Source: Candidatus Methanoperedens sp. (GTDB lineage: Archaea; Halobacteriota; Methanosarcinia; Methanosarcinales; Methanoperedenaceae). From it: a stretch of 15,283 bases of DNA. The notes beneath the pieces were generated by a model, which saw only the letters and a program-made list of their open reading frames with translations, had not been told where the DNA came from and did not search any database. A program made the position numbers and the translations under genes. This document shows, piece after piece, positions 1 to 7,350 of the stretch. The stretch lies in contig JAPMTY010000085.1 in NCBI GenBank assembly GCA_026552835.1, positions 1 to 15,283 on the forward strand. The letters are read 5' to 3'. Numbering within the stretch: the stretch's first letter is position 1; every line of letters starts with the position of its first letter.

Positions 1-2417
1 CAACTGACCCGCATTACCAGAAATTCATAACATGGCAGTTCAACCTTCTCCATTCCAAAAATAAGGTGGTAAAGGGTGCGCATCCTGTTAGGTGGTGCCC
101 CCACGATGAAAATCCTGTTGAAGACCACGATATCTTAAGAGGCGAAGATGCCACAATAATTGATTATACTCTTATCAAATTCAAACTCGGTAACGATATT
201 CTTCCCTGCGCCACACTGCGCCCTGAAACCGTATTCGGGGTGACTAACTTGTGGGTGAATCCGGAAAACCATCATGTGAGAATCAAAGTGAACGATGAGA
301 CATGGATAGTCAGCAACGAATCATATCTTAAGCTTAAATTTACGGATAAAAACGTGGAGCTTGAAGGCGATGTCAGCGCCGGGGAATTAATAGGCAAAAA
401 AGTGAAAAACCCGGTCACGGGTTCCCATGTTTTGATACTGCCGGCTTCGTTTGTTAGCCCCGGGAACGGAAGCGGTATCGTCATGAGCGTGCCTGCACAT
501 GCGCCCTACGATTATCTTGCGCTTCGCGATTTAAAAGGCAAAGACCTGACAAAATACGGGATAACCGAAGACGTTTCATCCATCCCTCTCATTTCTCTTA
601 TCAAGGTTCCTGAATATGGAAAATACCCTGCTGTCGATGCGGTCAATGAACTGAAAGTCAAAGACCAGAAAGATTCGAAGGCTGAGGAAGCGACCAAACT
701 TGTTTACAGGCGGGAATTCCACGGAGGCGTGCTGACAGAGACCACAGGAAAATATGCAGGCATGGCGGTTTCTAAAATAAAAGACGTGCTTACTCGAGAC
801 CTCATTTCACAGGGAATTGCAGATGTTTTCTATGAATTCAGCGAGCAGCCTGTTATATGCAGGTGCGGGACGACATGCGTTATAAAAATGGTAAAAAACC
901 AGTGGTTCCTGAATTATTCAGAACCATCATGGAAAGAACAGGTCTATAAATGCCTTGCCGGCATGCAGATAATCCCGCCTGAACTGAGAGTGGATTTTGA
1001 GAATAAGGTTGACTGGTTAAAAGATAAGGCATGCGCGCGGCGAAAAGGCCTGGGAACAAGACTCCCGTGGGATAAGGAATGGATGATAGAATCCCTGGGC
1101 GATTCCACCATATACATGAGTTATTATATTATTGCAAAATACCTTGATAAGTTCAAACCCGAACAACTGAAAGATGAGTTTTTCAATTATTGCCTGCTCG
1201 GTCAGGGCACACCTGAAAATACAGCGGCAAAGACCGGGATTGATATCAGCGTCATAAATGGGATAAGAAATGATTTCATGTACTGGTATCCTGTTGATTT
1301 GCGCACTTCAGGTAAGGATTTGATCCCGAACCACCTGTTGTTTTTCCTTTTCCACCATGTAGCGATATTCCCGGAAACCCTGTGGCCGCGCGCGATTGCT
1401 ATCAATGGTTTTGTATCGCTTGAAGGCGAAAAGATGAGTAAATCCAAGGGGCCCTTACTCACATTGAAATCTGCCGTTTCGGAATTCGGGGCAGATATCA
1501 CACGTCTTTATATCCTGAGCACGGCAGAACATGTACAGGATGCAGACTGGCGCGCGGCTGATGTGGAATCCACCAGGAAACAGATTGAAAGATTTTATAA
1601 AATCGCCTTCGATATAATCCATAATGAAACTGTGGATGATGAGGTGGAATTAAAATTCATTGACAAATGGATGCTTAGCAAATTACAATACAGGATACAG
1701 GAAACTGCGGATGCGCTTAATAAAATGCAGACAAGAAGGGCAGTCCAAAATGCATTTTATCTTCTCATGAACGATATGAAATGGTATGAACGCAGGGGCG
1801 GAAGCGCAGCCAGGAAACGGGTTCTTGACACCTGGATAAGGTTGATGGCGCCTTTTACGCCCCACATATGCGATGAAATTGAAGAGGAATTGGGCGGGAA
1901 ATTCATCTCGTATGAAAAATACCCCGAAGCAGACCCGTCACTCATTGATAAAGGCGCAGAACTTGCAGAAGAGATAACAAGCAACATCCTCAAGGATATA
2001 GAAGAAATAATCCGCCTTATTAAGATAAAACCAAAAAGGATAGTATTGTACACTGCAGCATCATGGAAAAAAGCGGTTCTGAAAAAAGCCATCTTGATGA
2101 AAAAAGAGAATGCTCTTGATATGAAAAACCTTATGAATACACTCATGAGCGACCCAACGATACGCGCTTATGCGAAGGAAATACCGAAATTTGCGCAAAA
2201 AGTGATCACCGATATCCAGGGTATGGATGCGGAATTGATGAATTCATTGATAGATGTGGATTTCGATGAGATTTCAGCTTTGAATGAAGCAAGGGAGTTC
2301 CTGGGCCGGACTGTTGATTGCCAGATTGAGATAACGAGTGCGGATGCACCCGTTTACGACCCGCAGGGAAAAAGCCGGTTTGCCTCACCTATGAGGCCGG
2401 CTATTTATATTGAATAG
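1..2417 (+). CDS. leuS: Leucyl-tRNA synthetase, archaeal type (5' end outside window)
   Basis: This class I aminoacyl-tRNA synthetase charges tRNA-Leu in the cytoplasm. The frame is open from base 3 with no start codon typical of the family, and the residues before the GTG at 66 (for example WQF at 33-41) already match LeuRS, so the gene is cut by the window edge and the HIGH motif lies outside. Visible signatures are the editing (CP1) domain with TLRPETVFG at 213-239 and GSGIVMSVPAHAPYDY at 468-515, whose final Asp matches the conserved editing residue. The catalytic-loop KMSKS is at 1431-1445, followed by a helical anticodon-binding domain (about 1650-1900) and an archaeal-type C-terminal extension. 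It ends at TAG 2415-2417, 26 bp from the stop of the convergent UbiA gene. No frameshift or missing key residue is visible. Confidence 0.95.
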   Translation, partial: TDPHYQKFITWQFNLLHSKNKVVKGAHPVRWCPHDENPVEDHDILRGEDATIIDYTLIKFKLGNDILPCATLRPETVFGVTNLWVNPENHHVRIKVNDETWIVSNESYLKLKFTDKNVELEGDVSAGELIGKKVKNPVTGSHVLILPASFVSPGNGSGIVMSVPAHAPYDYLALRDLKGKDLTKYGITEDVSSIPLISLIKVPEYGKYPAVDAVNELKVKDQKDSKAEEATKLVYRREFHGGVLTETTGKYAGMAVSKIKDVLTRDLISQGIADVFYEFSEQPVICRCGTTCVIKMVKNQWFLNYSEPSWKEQVYKCLAGMQIIPPELRVDFENKVDWLKDKACARRKGLGTRLPWDKEWMIESLGDSTIYMSYYIIAKYLDKFKPEQLKDEFFNYCLLGQGTPENTAAKTGIDISVINGIRNDFMYWYPVDLRTSGKDLIPNHLLFFLFHHVAIFPETLWPRAIAINGFVSLEGEKMSKSKGPLLTLKSAVSEFGADITRLYILSTAEHVQDADWRAADVESTRKQIERFYKIAFDIIHNETVDDEVELKFIDKWMLSKLQYRIQETADALNKMQTRRAVQNAFYLLMNDMKWYERRGGSAARKRVLDTWIRLMAPFTPHICDEIEEELGGKFISYEKYPEADPSLIDKGAELAEEITSNILKDIEEIIRLIKIKPKRIVLYTAASWKKAVLKKAILMKKENALDMKNLMNTLMSDPTIRAYAKEIPKFAQKVITDIQGMDAELMNSLIDVDFDEISALNEAREFLGRTVDCQIEITSADAPVYDPQGKSRFASPMRPAIYIE

Positions 2418-2443
2418 GAATCAATAGTCTGAGTATTCGCCTC

Positions 2444-3385
2444 CTAACCCAATATTAATGCAAGGATTACAATCGGTATCCATTCACCATCTACGAACAA
2501 ATCCAGAGATTTCCCTATTTTTATACCTTCTCTGCAAAAATACAGGATATACAAGTATCCGTAAATAATGAAGAAAACTAAAACAAAAAAATACCCGCGG
2601 AAATACCCTGCAAAATAGGAAAAGGCAAGCCATGGCAAGAGAGTTGAATTAAGAAGTAGTAAAAAGATCTTAGTTTTTTTCCTTCCAAAAACTACAGGAA
2701 CCGTTCTCACCCCGCTTGCCATATCGCCTTCAATGTCTCTTACGTCAGATACGATAGAACCGAGAAAGACACGTATGAAAAAAAAGTAAAAAACCAAAAC
2801 CATCAGGATATAATCATTAAAATATACTGCTAATGGTACAAAAGTCCCGATTACAGCCCAGGATACAGCAACCGTAAAATTTTTTATTCCAACAATATCT
2901 TTTAGTCTGATATTAGAGACTTTAATACTATAAAAAATACCCATAATAAAAGGAAATAGCATTATTATTATGGCAAAAGGATTTTGTAAAAAAGATATCA
3001 ATATGGAAGCTGCAAAAGATGCTATTACAGCAAAAATAATAATAATTTTATATTTTTTAATAAATCCTACCCTCTCTGGATTATTTATTAAATCTTCTTT
3101 TATATCTGAAAGTTTATTCAGACTGTATATGGAAAAAATACAGAGAGAAGAAGCGAAGAGCAAACTAAAATTAGCTCTTATATGGTATAACAAAAAAGAA
3201 AAATAAGGTAGTAAAAATGCCGTCATAGCTATATATAAAGAACTCTTCATCAAGAAGGCTATTAACTTATTGAAAGTTAAATATATATATATAAATAACT
3301 CTTTGAAGACCAACCATGCACCGGTTGACCTGAATGCTTTGTTTACATACGATTCCGAACTTATATTGTATTCTTCTACTGACAT
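2444..3385 (-). CDS. UbiA-family membrane prenyltransferase
   Basis: This integral membrane protein of 313 residues has about eight hydrophobic helices and both Asp-rich UbiA motifs. The first is N90-x3-D94-x3-D98 and the second is D214-x2-D217-x3-D221, which bind Mg-diphosphate of the isoprenoid donor. A YS-x5-RLK loop (about 152-162) is also typical. The family transfers prenyl chains to an acceptor, such as geranylgeranylglyceryl phosphate in archaeal lipid synthesis, a quinone precursor or a haem. The acceptor cannot be decided here. About 40 residues precede the first helix, which is longer than usual. The ATG at 3385 is supported by GGAGG nine bases upstream. It stands alone, convergent with leuS, and is AT-rich relative to leuS. 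The family is confident; the substrate is not assigned. Confidence 0.88.
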   Translation of the reverse strand: MSVEEYNISSESYVNKAFRSTGAWLVFKELFIYIYLTFNKLIAFLMKSSLYIAMTAFLLPYFSFLLYHIRANFSLLFASSLCIFSIYSLNKLSDIKEDLINNPERVGFIKKYKIIIIFAVIASFAASILISFLQNPFAIIIMLFPFIMGIFYSIKVSNIRLKDIVGIKNFTVAVSWAVIGTFVPLAVYFNDYILMVLVFYFFFIRVFLGSIVSDVRDIEGDMASGVRTVPVVFGRKKTKIFLLLLNSTLLPWLAFSYFAGYFRGYFFVLVFFIIYGYLYILYFCREGIKIGKSLDLFVDGEWIPIVILALILG

Positions 3386-3394
3386 TTAATTCAT

Positions 3395-3399
3395 CCTCC
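3395..3399 (-). promoter_or_regulatory. Strong Shine-Dalgarno for the UbiA-family gene
   Basis: Read on the minus strand, GGAGG lies nine bases before the ATG at 3385. It fixes the start of the prenyltransferase and makes the long N-terminal segment before the first membrane helix likely to be genuine. Confidence 0.65.
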
Positions 3400-3439
3400 A
3401 TTGTGTATTATTACAATTATTTCCAATTTAAAAAATTTA

Positions 3440-3457
3440 AAATTTATATTTAAATAT
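3440..3457 (-). promoter_or_regulatory. Candidate TATA element for the UbiA-family gene
   Basis: This is a run of A and T containing TTTAAATATAAATTTT on the minus strand, about 55-70 bases before the ATG. An archaeal TATA box there would start transcription roughly 25-30 bases downstream and give a leader of about 35-40 bases that contains the GGAGG. The whole stretch is AT-rich, so the exact box is uncertain. Confidence 0.35.
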
Positions 3458-3623
3458 TCACCGATAAAAATACGCACCATTCTTAGGTGCTTTGTAAATG
3501 CGTGGCTTGCTTCCTTTTTTCATATAATCTATTGAAGATTCAAGCATTGCATTTTTTATAGACTCATAGATGCCAAATCTCTCACCGTCCTATTATTCCC
3601 TGAATTATTTTCTTGAAAAGGTT
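3458..3623 (-). pseudogene. Short decayed coding remnant, unidentified
   Basis: In the spacer between the UbiA gene and the FilR1-type regulator, the minus strand has an open stretch of 43 codons ending in TGA at 3458-3460. Its sequence is protein-like, for example SSIDYMKKGSKPRIYKAPK. It has no good start: stop codons lie directly upstream in that frame (3590-3595). A second frame just upstream (3582-3623) reads LFKKIIQGIIGR and runs into a stop at the same place, as if one base shift had broken a single reading frame. I do not recognise the family. It could be chance, but the composition differs from the surrounding AT-rich DNA. The rest of 3386-3734 holds only the UbiA promoter and the dyad at 3633-3648. 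Confidence 0.35.
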
Positions 3624-3632
3624 TTATCATTT

Positions 3633-3648
3633 AGCCTGCCCGCAGGCT
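3633..3648. repeat. Perfect short dyad in the 3386-3734 spacer
   Basis: AGCCTGC-CC-GCAGGCT has seven-base arms around two bases. It is GC-rich within AT-rich DNA. No T run follows on either strand, so it is not a convincing terminator. It may be a protein-binding site or a remnant of a small repeat. Confidence 0.4.
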
Positions 3649-3734
3649 TTGAAGCAAGTCTCTCCACAATCAAATTTATAAGACTATTTTATAGCCCATG
3701 CTGGGAGATGAGCGTATAATCCAAAGTTTAAGAG

Positions 3735-4538
3735 TTAAACAATTACAACTTTTTCAGAAAAATTAACATAATATTCAAATAATTCCCTTCCCCAATCAAT
3801 CGCTTTTTTATTATAACTTAATAGATCGGTGCTAAAATCATATGACCCATCATTTTGAAAAAACCCAAGTGATAAGAAGTAATCAGTTACTGTAAAAGCA
3901 ACCTTAACATTTCCTTTCAATATATATAATTTAAATTTTAAATTCTTGTCGGCAAGAATATTTTTTATAATTTCTTTATCTATTTTTTCATATACTTCTC
4001 TTGTTAATAAAAGCTGAAAATCAATGTTTTTTTCAAATATCAGCTCTTCAAATAGAACTGCAACCTCCGGAATTAAAAAAGGAGAAACTCCCTTAATTTC
4101 CTTAGAATTTTTCAATAAATTTATGAAATTTGAATGGACTTTAAATATTTCGGTTTCGGTGTTTTTTATAAGAACCGAATCATTTAACCATCCTATCTTT
4201 TCCATCAGATGCTCTGGAATTCCGGTCAGGTCATGATCAAGCCAGAATCTTTCATGTTTTTTTAAAACATCAACAGCGTTACTGAAATCTGCCACTTTCA
4301 GGGTTAGAATCCTGCCAATCTTTGTAAGAGCATAATTTTTATCCCTATCCTGAAAAGCAAGGTTGCTCTTTTCAAGCTCCCTTAAGGCATGTATGGCTGT
4401 TGTGGAACTGATATTTAATTCATTGCGCAGGTCGCCAAGTGATTTTTTATCTTCATTCAAACAAGTAAGGAGATTTTTTCGAAGGTCCGAGCAAATTACG
4501 AGGCGGAGTAAATCCCTGGAATCCATTTTTTTTCTCAT
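3735..4538 (-). CDS. Winged-helix regulator with FilR1 (DUF1724) domain
   Basis: This is a predicted DNA-binding transcription regulator of the type common in Methanosarcinales (FilR1/MsrC-like, 'methanogenesis regulatory protein'). Residues 8-80 form a winged helix; the segment around SSTTAIHALRELEKSNL is the recognition-helix region. Residues 98-267 are the FilR1-type domain, with the characteristic W-x-DH-x-L-x-GIP segment (99-108) and the C-terminal DLLSYNKKAIDWGRELFEYY segment. Length (267) is normal. The ATG at 4538 is preceded directly by GCGGAG, which is too close to act as its ribosome site; the fifth-codon ATG at 4526 is better spaced from it (12 bases) and may be the real start. 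The gene is divergent from the Roadblock/KaiC cluster, and the shared spacer holds repeated palindromes that would suit this protein. Its effector is unknown. Confidence 0.88.
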   Translation of the reverse strand: MRKKMDSRDLLRLVICSDLRKNLLTCLNEDKKSLGDLRNELNISSTTAIHALRELEKSNLAFQDRDKNYALTKIGRILTLKVADFSNAVDVLKKHERFWLDHDLTGIPEHLMEKIGWLNDSVLIKNTETEIFKVHSNFINLLKNSKEIKGVSPFLIPEVAVLFEELIFEKNIDFQLLLTREVYEKIDKEIIKNILADKNLKFKLYILKGNVKVAFTVTDYFLSLGFFQNDGSYDFSTDLLSYNKKAIDWGRELFEYYVNFSEKVVIV

Positions 4539-4611
4539 CTCCGCTTCACTTCCTTACATATTTTTTTTATTACATCACCGGATTAATTATATTCAATTTA
4601 CACATCTCTTG

Positions 4612-4620
4612 TTTATATAG
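4612..4620 (-). promoter_or_regulatory. Candidate TATA box for the FilR1-type regulator
   Basis: CTATATAAA on the minus strand lies about 75-95 bases before the regulator start and resembles an archaeal TATA box. It implies a leader of about 50-60 bases. It sits just outside the first palindrome (4636-4654), so binding there could influence this promoter. Confidence 0.4.
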
Positions 4621-4635
4621 TTAAACAAAAGAAAT

Positions 4636-4684
4636 ATTGCTCAATTCAAGCAATGTCATTTAATAATATGATAAACTTCATATA
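4636..4684 (+). repeat. Palindrome plus TATA-like module, copy 1
   Basis: A 19-bp near-palindrome, ATTGCTCAATTCAAGCAAT (4636-4654), has six-base perfect outer arms ATTGCT/AGCAAT. It is followed 37 bases after its first base by AAACTTCATATA (4673-4684), which resembles an archaeal TATA region. The same arrangement recurs 99 bp downstream (4735-4782), so the unit is duplicated. The likely role is an operator and promoter in the divergent spacer, but this is inferred from layout. Confidence 0.6.
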
Positions 4685-4734
4685 TATTAAGACCATAAAC
4701 CCATTGTAAATTTGTATAAAATTTGAATTGTTGA

Positions 4735-4782
4735 ATTGCTCAAATTAAGCAATGTTGTCAAAGCTATAACAAACTTCATATA
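4735..4782 (+). repeat. Palindrome plus TATA-like module, copy 2
   Basis: ATTGCTCAAATTAAGCAAT (4735-4753) differs from copy 1 at two of 19 positions, both in the centre, so the outer arms are kept. AAACTTCATATA begins 36 bases after its first base (4771), nearly the same spacing as copy 1. An extra dyad AATTTGA/TCAAATT overlaps its left side. As the copy nearer the Roadblock gene, it is the better candidate promoter for the signalling cluster, implying a leader of about 85 bases. Confidence 0.6.
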
Positions 4783-4816
4783 CAACAAGGAATAAAATAT
4801 AGTAAATGTTAATATA

Positions 4817-4847
4817 ATTACAATCATGATGATGATGGAATTGTAAT
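4817..4847. repeat. Inverted repeat in the leader of the Roadblock/KaiC cluster
   Basis: ATTACAAT (4817-4824) and ATTGTAAT (4840-4847) are perfect eight-base arms around 15 bases that contain a short GATGATGATG run. The element lies 45 bases before the probable ATG at 4892. It could fold in the transcript or bind a dimeric regulator. It is AT-rich, so chance formation is possible. Confidence 0.4.
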
Positions 4848-4891
4848 AATTAAATTGCTGGTAATACAGGTTGAAAAATAACTGGGTAATC

Positions 4892-5257
4892 ATGGCAACA
4901 ACAGAAATGCTTGAAAAAATCTTAGAAGATATAAATAATATAGGGGGTGTGGAAGCATCCGCAGTAGCAAGCAGAGATGGATTACTTATATGTTCAACCA
5001 TATCGAAAAAGCAGCATGCTGAGACATTTGTAGCTATGTCTGCAACAATGATTGGCGCTGCAGAAACTGCAACAACGGAACTCGGGAAGGGTATTCCGGA
5101 CAGGATAATCGTGGAATCGAAAAACGGGAAGATAATCGGTACCGGAGCTGGGCCAAAAGCCTTACTTTTGGTCATGACGAAACCGGATGCAGGTCTGGGA
5201 TTGGTTCTTATCGAAATGGTAAAGGCATCAGAACGGATAAAGCAGGTTCTGGGCTGA
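4892..5257 (+). CDS. Roadblock/LC7-domain protein
   Basis: This small soluble protein (121 residues) consists of a single Roadblock/LC7 fold, with the family features GGVEASAVASRDGLLI (about 18-33), a central helix and a final strand-helix ending KASERIKQVLG. Family members dimerise and regulate small GTPases or related NTPases (MglB is the studied bacterial case). No small GTPase is next door, and the immediate neighbour is a KaiC-like ATPase 18 bp downstream, which is the natural partner candidate. I prefer the ATG at 4892 because MATTEMLEKIL begins the fold as in relatives; an in-frame TTG at 4871 would add seven residues but has no better ribosome site. It is probably the first gene of the signalling cluster, transcribed from the spacer with the repeated modules. 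Confidence 0.85.
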   Translation: MATTEMLEKILEDINNIGGVEASAVASRDGLLICSTISKKQHAETFVAMSATMIGAAETATTELGKGIPDRIIVESKNGKIIGTGAGPKALLLVMTKPDAGLGLVLIEMVKASERIKQVLG

Positions 5258-5275
5258 TTCAATTGTGGTCATAAT

Positions 5276-6718
5276 ATGAAACAGGTAACTTCAGGAGTAA
5301 AAGGTATTGATAAAATAATGGAGGGGGGATTCCTGCGACCTTCGGTTGTTTTGATAGCAGGCACAGCCGGGACCGGCAAAACTACTTTTGTAATGCAATC
5401 GCTGTTCAATGCTGCAAAAAATGAAGAGGTTTGCATGTATATCACAGCTCTCTCCGAGCCCATAGCAATGATCAATAATTTCATGTCTAAATTTTCTTTT
5501 TATAATATCTCACTGCTTGGGAAAGGCAATGTAAAATATGTGCCCATTGACATTGATATCATCCATAAAGGTTCGGATGCCATTATTAAGGAAATAGAGA
5601 GGAACATTGAATCGATTAAACCGGACAGGATTGCAATCGACCCGGTGAACGTATTCGCTTATGGATTGGATGGAGAAGCGCAGCGCCAGTTCTATTATGA
5701 CTTTTTTGCAAGCATGAAAGGATGGAATTCCCTTGTTTTACTGACAGCTGAGTTTACAGAAAAGGAACTCATTAAAAGCGCTCTTAGCTATCTGGTTGAC
5801 GGTATTATCTATCTCAATAATGAACCTTTTTACGAGAATAATGTTCGTTATCTTAATATTATGAAAATGAGGGGACAGGAATTCAAGGGCGGTAAGCATT
5901 CATGTAATATAACAAAAGATGGGTTTATGGTATTCCCAAGATTGCATAAGCCAGCAAGAACGGCCATACTAAAAGAACGGATATCCACCGGAATAAAAGG
6001 ATTGGATAAGATGACCGGCGGAGGTTATAGCCGCGGGTCTGCCATATTGATTTCAGGAAGCAGCGGAACAGGCAAAACGGTAATCGGGACACAATTTATA
6101 ATGGATGGGTTATTGAAAAAAGAACCCGGTGTGATAATCTCCTTTGAAGAGGAACCCCTACAAATACGTGAAAATTCAAAAATGTTTGGCTGGGATCTTG
6201 ATGAATATGAAAATAAAAAAATGCTTAAAATAATTTCAGCATTCGAATTTAATAATCATAACCTGACAGGACTGGTGGAGGAAACCATCCATGAAGTAAA
6301 AGCCAAACGCCTTTTGTTCGATGGGGTAGCAAAACTTCAACATATGCTGCCGCAGTATATGCCGATAGCTGAATATATGGAGGATATAGTTAATTTTTTA
6401 AAAAATCAAAACATTACTGCAATTTATACAAATGAAACATCTAACCTTACGGGCGCAACGCAGATTACAGGTACCGGTATTTCACCAATCATGGATGCAG
6501 TCGTTTTATTGAGATATGTTGAGATAAAAAGCGAGATGCGAAAGGCTATATCAGTACTTAAGATGAGAGGCAGCAACCATGATAAGGCGATAAGAGAAAT
6601 CATTATCAATGAAAAGGGTGTTGAGGTAACACAGCAGTTTATGGAATATTCAGGAATTTTATCCGGCAGTCCAGTAAAGACACCTGTGGAAGCTTTCGTC
6701 GAAGCTTTCAAAAAATAA
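5276..6718 (+). CDS. KaiC/RecA-superfamily ATPase with two ATPase domains
   Basis: This is a soluble protein of 480 residues made of two tandem KaiC-like domains. Domain 1 (about 1-225) has Walker A GTAGTGKTT (29-37) and a Walker B-like RIAIDPV (D122). Domain 2 (about 232-465) has Walker A GSSGTGKTV (261-269), acidic FEEEP (290-294), Walker B RLLFDGV (D349) and the family segment KMRGSNHDKAIRE (429-441). In KaiC the paired glutamates after the second strand support catalysis. Domain 2 keeps them, whereas domain 1 reads TALSEP at that place and probably has weak or no hydrolysis. Archaeal KaiC-like proteins are thought to act in signalling, and no KaiA or KaiB is nearby. The Roadblock gene ends 18 bp upstream and a small membrane protein begins 10 bp downstream. 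The target is unknown. Confidence 0.9.
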   Translation: MKQVTSGVKGIDKIMEGGFLRPSVVLIAGTAGTGKTTFVMQSLFNAAKNEEVCMYITALSEPIAMINNFMSKFSFYNISLLGKGNVKYVPIDIDIIHKGSDAIIKEIERNIESIKPDRIAIDPVNVFAYGLDGEAQRQFYYDFFASMKGWNSLVLLTAEFTEKELIKSALSYLVDGIIYLNNEPFYENNVRYLNIMKMRGQEFKGGKHSCNITKDGFMVFPRLHKPARTAILKERISTGIKGLDKMTGGGYSRGSAILISGSSGTGKTVIGTQFIMDGLLKKEPGVIISFEEEPLQIRENSKMFGWDLDEYENKKMLKIISAFEFNNHNLTGLVEETIHEVKAKRLLFDGVAKLQHMLPQYMPIAEYMEDIVNFLKNQNITAIYTNETSNLTGATQITGTGISPIMDAVVLLRYVEIKSEMRKAISVLKMRGSNHDKAIREIIINEKGVEVTQQFMEYSGILSGSPVKTPVEAFVEAFKK

Positions 6719-6727
6719 CTTCTATCT

Positions 6728-7003
6728 ATGATAGATATACAAGACATTATTGATATATATTCATGGGCTGCAGCATGTTTCATTATGATTTTCATAACAG
6801 CAATAGCCATGTTTTATCAAAAGAAATTCAACGTAAAAACATTTTATTATTTCTATACAGTTCCGATACTTGTTCTTATTGCAGCATCGACTGAATTGTT
6901 TGCAGCTAACAGGTATTTAGAAGAATCAATAGAATTGTCCGGCGCAGTCAGCTCTTTTCTTGTAAGTTTTTACCTGTATAGAAAAATGGTGGGTATAAAA
7001 TGA
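6728..7003 (+). CDS. Small three-helix membrane protein, unknown
   Basis: I do not recognise a named family. The 91 residues contain three hydrophobic segments (about 11-30, 41-60 and 70-84) with short charged loops (QKKFNVK and NRYLEESIE), so it should be an integral membrane protein with almost no soluble part. It follows the KaiC-like gene by nine bases and its stop overlaps the start of the next membrane gene (ATGA at 7000-7003), which suggests translational coupling. No clear ribosome site precedes it. It may anchor or sense for the KaiC/Roadblock proteins, but only from context. Confidence 0.7.
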   Translation: MIDIQDIIDIYSWAAACFIMIFITAIAMFYQKKFNVKTFYYFYTVPILVLIAASTELFAANRYLEESIELSGAVSSFLVSFYLYRKMVGIK

Positions 7004-7320
7004 GCTTGTTTCCTGAATTATTAAGATTAGCCGGTTCTATTGAAATCATTTTGTTTATATTGGTGCTTTATTTTTTAAGTATTCTCAGTAAGCGATTGGG
7101 TGAAGTAATGGGAATAAAAAAATATTATTATATTTATTATATAGGTATGTTTTTCATGTTATTGGGTTCTATTATAATGGCATTATCTTTTGAAAATTTT
7201 CAAAAAACCCATTTAATTGGGAATATTTTTTTTGCAATAGGGATTACTTTCGGTTTAATCGCTACAATAAAATACTGGGGATGGTTAATCAAGGAACTTA
7301 TTAAGAACTCCTATTCATGA
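7000..7320 (+). CDS. Small three-helix membrane protein, unknown
   Basis: This 106-residue protein has three hydrophobic segments (about 14-29, 43-62 and 72-90) separated by short loops, with a cationic C-terminus (KELIKNSYS). I do not recognise a family. It overlaps the preceding membrane gene by four bases (ATGA), and its layout of three helices in about 100 residues is similar, so the pair may form a heteromeric membrane unit or be an old duplication; identity by eye is low. Directly after its stop lies the broken PhnD-type gene. A role as membrane partner of the upstream KaiC-like ATPase or the downstream kinase is an inference. Confidence 0.7.
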   Translation: MSLFPELLRLAGSIEIILFILVLYFLSILSKRLGEVMGIKKYYYIYYIGMFFMLLGSIIMALSFENFQKTHLIGNIFFAIGITFGLIATIKYWGWLIKELIKNSYS

Positions 7321-7350
7321 AATACATATATTTTGTTGTTTTTATTTTGA

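Noticed and set aside
66..68. GTG at 66 as the start of leuS
   Set aside because: LeuRS-like residues continue upstream in the same frame to the window edge, so the gene is truncated rather than starting here.
2970..3206. 78-codon plus-strand open frame inside the UbiA gene
   Set aside because: It is antisense to conserved membrane helices of the prenyltransferase and shows no independent start signal.
3633..3648. GC-rich dyad as a transcription terminator for the FilR1-type regulator
   Set aside because: The loop is only two bases and no T run follows on the minus strand.
4687..5262. 191-codon minus-strand open frame opposite the Roadblock gene
   Set aside because: The plus strand encodes a clear Roadblock/LC7 protein, and the minus frame has shadow-like composition and runs through the palindrome region.
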